Shown piece after piece: positions 62,331 through 64,000 of a stretch of DNA of 64,000 nt (within the stretch, counting starts at the first letter, position 1; the number at the start of each line of letters is the position of its first letter). The translations under genes were made by a program, and so were the position numbers. Source of the DNA: Roseiarcus sp963717215 (GTDB lineage Bacteria > Pseudomonadota > Alphaproteobacteria > Rhizobiales > Beijerinckiaceae). The stretch lies in NCBI GenBank assembly GCA_963717215.1, contig CAVQVS010000008.1:367669-431668 (forward strand). Reading direction: 5' to 3'. Below the pieces are notes generated by a model. It made no database searches, was not told the DNA's origin, and saw only the letters and a list, made by a program, of their open reading frames with translations.

Positions 62331-63047
62331 TTAACCCGTCGCCCTGCGCATGCCCCGCGTGGCGCGCGCCTCAGCGACGTCAAAGAAGCGTGTCGTGGCG
62401 AGCGTCATGATCAGATAAAGCGCAGCGCCGCCGAGATAGAAGGCGAAGGGACGATGGGTCGATCCGGCGCCGACCTGGCTTATGCGCATGAGCTCGGTCA
62501 AGCCGGTGACCGAAATGAGCGAGGAATCCTTGAGCGCGACCTGCCAGAGATTACCAAGCCCAGGCAAGGCGAAGCGAAGCACCTGCGGCGCGATGATGCG
62601 GCGAAACAAGAGCGCCCGATTCATGCCGACGCTGACCGCGGCCTCAAGCTCGCCCCGCGAAATCGCGAGATAAGCGGCGCGGAACACCTCCGCCTGATAG
62701 GCGCCTGAAATGACGCCAACCGCGAGCGCGCCTGCGGCAAAGGAGGGAACGCCGACGAAGCCTTCGTGACCGAGAGCGTTTGCCGTCGCCGTCAGGAAGC
62801 TCGAAGTGCCAAAATAGACGAAATAGACGATGAGCAGCTCCGGCAGTCCGCGGAAGAGAGCCGCGTAAGCCTGGCCTACGGCGCCCGCGAGCAGCTTCCC
62901 GGAAAGCCGCGCCCAAGCGACAAGGCCGCCAATCCCCGACCCGATAAGGAGGCCGCAGGCCGAGACGAGAAGCGTCATCGCCGCGCCCTGGAGAAGCGCC
63001 AGGCCCCAACCGCCCTCACCGAAGCCGAAGATCGCCAGATCGCCCAC
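62331..63047 (-). CDS. Polar amino acid ABC transporter permease, HisQ/OccQ-like
   Basis: 238 aa. LLQGAAMTLLVSACGLLIGS is the first helix, FRGLPELLIVYFVYFG an early family motif, and ELEAAVSVGMNRALLFRRII the EAA loop (about residues 132-151). ALKDSSLISVTGLTELMRIS follows, as in HisQ/ArtQ. It starts 44 bases after the binding-protein stop. Confidence 0.92.
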   Translation of the reverse strand: MGDLAIFGFGEGGWGLALLQGAAMTLLVSACGLLIGSGIGGLVAWARLSGKLLAGAVGQAYAALFRGLPELLIVYFVYFGTSSFLTATANALGHEGFVGVPSFAAGALAVGVISGAYQAEVFRAAYLAISRGELEAAVSVGMNRALLFRRIIAPQVLRFALPGLGNLWQVALKDSSLISVTGLTELMRISQVGAGSTHRPFAFYLGGAALYLIMTLATTRFFDVAEARATRGMRRATG

Positions 63048-63091
63048 CTCGGCGTCCTCCGGGGGCGCGCTCGTTTAGTGCGAGAGCGCGC

Positions 63092-63959
63092 TCAGGATCC
63101 CGGCTGGGGCGTCATGTCGACCTTGAACCACTGTTCCGAGAGCTTCTTCACCGTCCCGTCGGCGATCGCCTCGCTCAGCGCCTTGTCGAACTTGGCGGTC
63201 AGATCCGCATCGCTCTTGCGGATGCCGAGGCCAGTGCCTGCGCCGAACATGCCGCCGATGAATTTCGGTCCGACAACCGCGAGGTCCTTGGCGTCGGGCT
63301 TTTCAGCCGTCGCGACCACAGCGGGATAGTCGTCGAGCGACGCATCAATGCGGCCGGACTTGAGGTCAAGATCGCGGTCATCGATGGTCTTGTATTCCTT
63401 CACATCGGCGACGCCCTTCAAATATTGGCTGGCGAAATTGGCGTGGGTGGTCGAAACTTGGACGCCGAGCGTCTTGCCTTTGAGCGCAGCCTGGACGCCT
63501 TTGATCGCGGCATCGCCGGCGGCCGCGTCCTTGTCGAGATTGACGAGCGTGCCCGCGGCGGGCGCCTTGGCGAGCGGGCTATCCTTCGGCGCGAGAAAGG
63601 CTCCCGGCGACACCGCGTAGGACTTTGAGAAGTCGATCTCCTTCTTGCGCTCATCGGTGATCGACATGCCGTCCATGATCACGTCGAACTTGCCCGCCTT
63701 GAGCCCTGGGATCATGCCGTCCCAATCCTGGGCGATGATCTTGCATTCGAGCCCCGCCCGTTTGCAGACGTCCATGATCAGGTCCGGCTCGAAGCCGACG
63801 ATCTTGCCGCTCGAAGTTGGTCAGGTTCCAAGGGTCGTAGGCGCCTTCCATGCCGATGACGACGGTCTTCCAGTCCTTGGCGAAAGCCGCTGGCGCGAGC
63901 GCTAGACTGGCTGCGAGAGCTGCGCCGAAACCCAGCGCCTTCACGAATTTCCGTGCCAT
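63092..63959 (-). pseudogene. Polar amino acid ABC transporter substrate-binding protein, interrupted by a one-base frameshift
   Basis: Type II periplasmic binding protein, 288 aa when corrected. A signal peptide MARKFVKALGFGAALAASLA through LAPAAFA begins it; KDWKTVVIGMEGAYDPWNLT follows. The frame then breaks near 63812-63816 (TCGAAG on the plus strand, one base too many), and the second frame resumes GKIVGFEPDLIMDVCKRAGL and GMIPGLKAGKFDVIMDGMSI with DERKKEIDFSKSY. These match HisJ/OccT-type amino-acid binding proteins. Removing one T restores the full protein. It is the first gene of a transporter operon with both permeases and the ATPase, ending with thpR. Confidence 0.88.
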
Positions 63960-64000
63960 CAGCCCACTCCCATGTTTCGCGCTTATGACCTTGGCCAGCG

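Overview
The window is about 64 kb of GC-rich DNA (roughly two thirds G+C by eye) from an alphaproteobacterium. The most likely order is Hyphomicrobiales. Pointers are a fructose-type FrcBCA transporter with a divergent ROK regulator, a divergent lysC/ubiG pair, an octopine/histidine-type ABC transporter, invasion-associated locus B and DUF427 proteins, an ExaC-type aldehyde dehydrogenase paired with DUF779, and intergenic palindromes of the kind common in that order. No rRNA, complete tRNA, CRISPR array, transposase or plasmid function is visible, so this is ordinary chromosome with a few patches of decay and transfer.

Layout. 1-6 kb: sugar uptake and catabolism (frcR partial, frcB, frcC, frcA, aldo/keto reductase, Gfo/Idh/MocA oxidoreductase). 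6-24 kb: mostly single metabolic or redox genes (luciferase-like monooxygenase, AhpD-like protein, PQQ-type sorbosone dehydrogenase, amidase, GDSL esterase, VOC protein, 5-oxoprolinase/hydantoinase fusion, second aldo/keto reductase, DUF427, DsbA-like isomerase, exported beta-carbonic anhydrase, SDR, HD hydrolase, quinone oxidoreductase). 24-31 kb: chaperone pair cbpA/cbpM, small Gly-rich protein, BON-LysM protein, ribokinase-type kinase with a TIM-barrel isomerase, lysC and ubiG. 31-37 kb: CadC-like regulator, secreted barrel protein, a decayed interval with an ialB fragment, ialB, quinone oxidoreductase, acetyltransferase. 37-43 kb: GAF-Fis regulator with aldehyde dehydrogenase and DUF779, apt, a holin/GH108 fusion, DUF4337. 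43-53 kb: glutathione transferase, ABM protein, malonyl-CoA decarboxylase, psuG with a PfkB kinase, pirin, an AT-rich MltR-like gene, FAD monooxygenase. 53-64 kb: a broken PEP-CTERM gene between two copies of a glycosyltransferase 3' end, alpha/beta hydrolase, YgjP-like metallopeptidase, two tandem AlgX/AlgJ-like proteins coupled to cobU/cobP, thpR, and a polar amino-acid ABC transporter.

The most pervasive oddity is that seven otherwise intact genes (frcA, amidase, HD hydrolase, CadC-like regulator, a quinone oxidoreductase, glycosyltransferase, amino-acid binding protein) are each split by exactly one base. In every case adding or removing one base gives a full-length protein. This looks more like residual sequencing error than biology, although true decay also occurs nearby (PEP-CTERM gene, glycosyltransferase relic, ialB relic). 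I found no convincing new multi-gene system. The best candidates for something new are the single-chain holin-endolysin fusion, the degenerate PEP-CTERM/glycosyltransferase junction, and the hairpin inside the frc operon.
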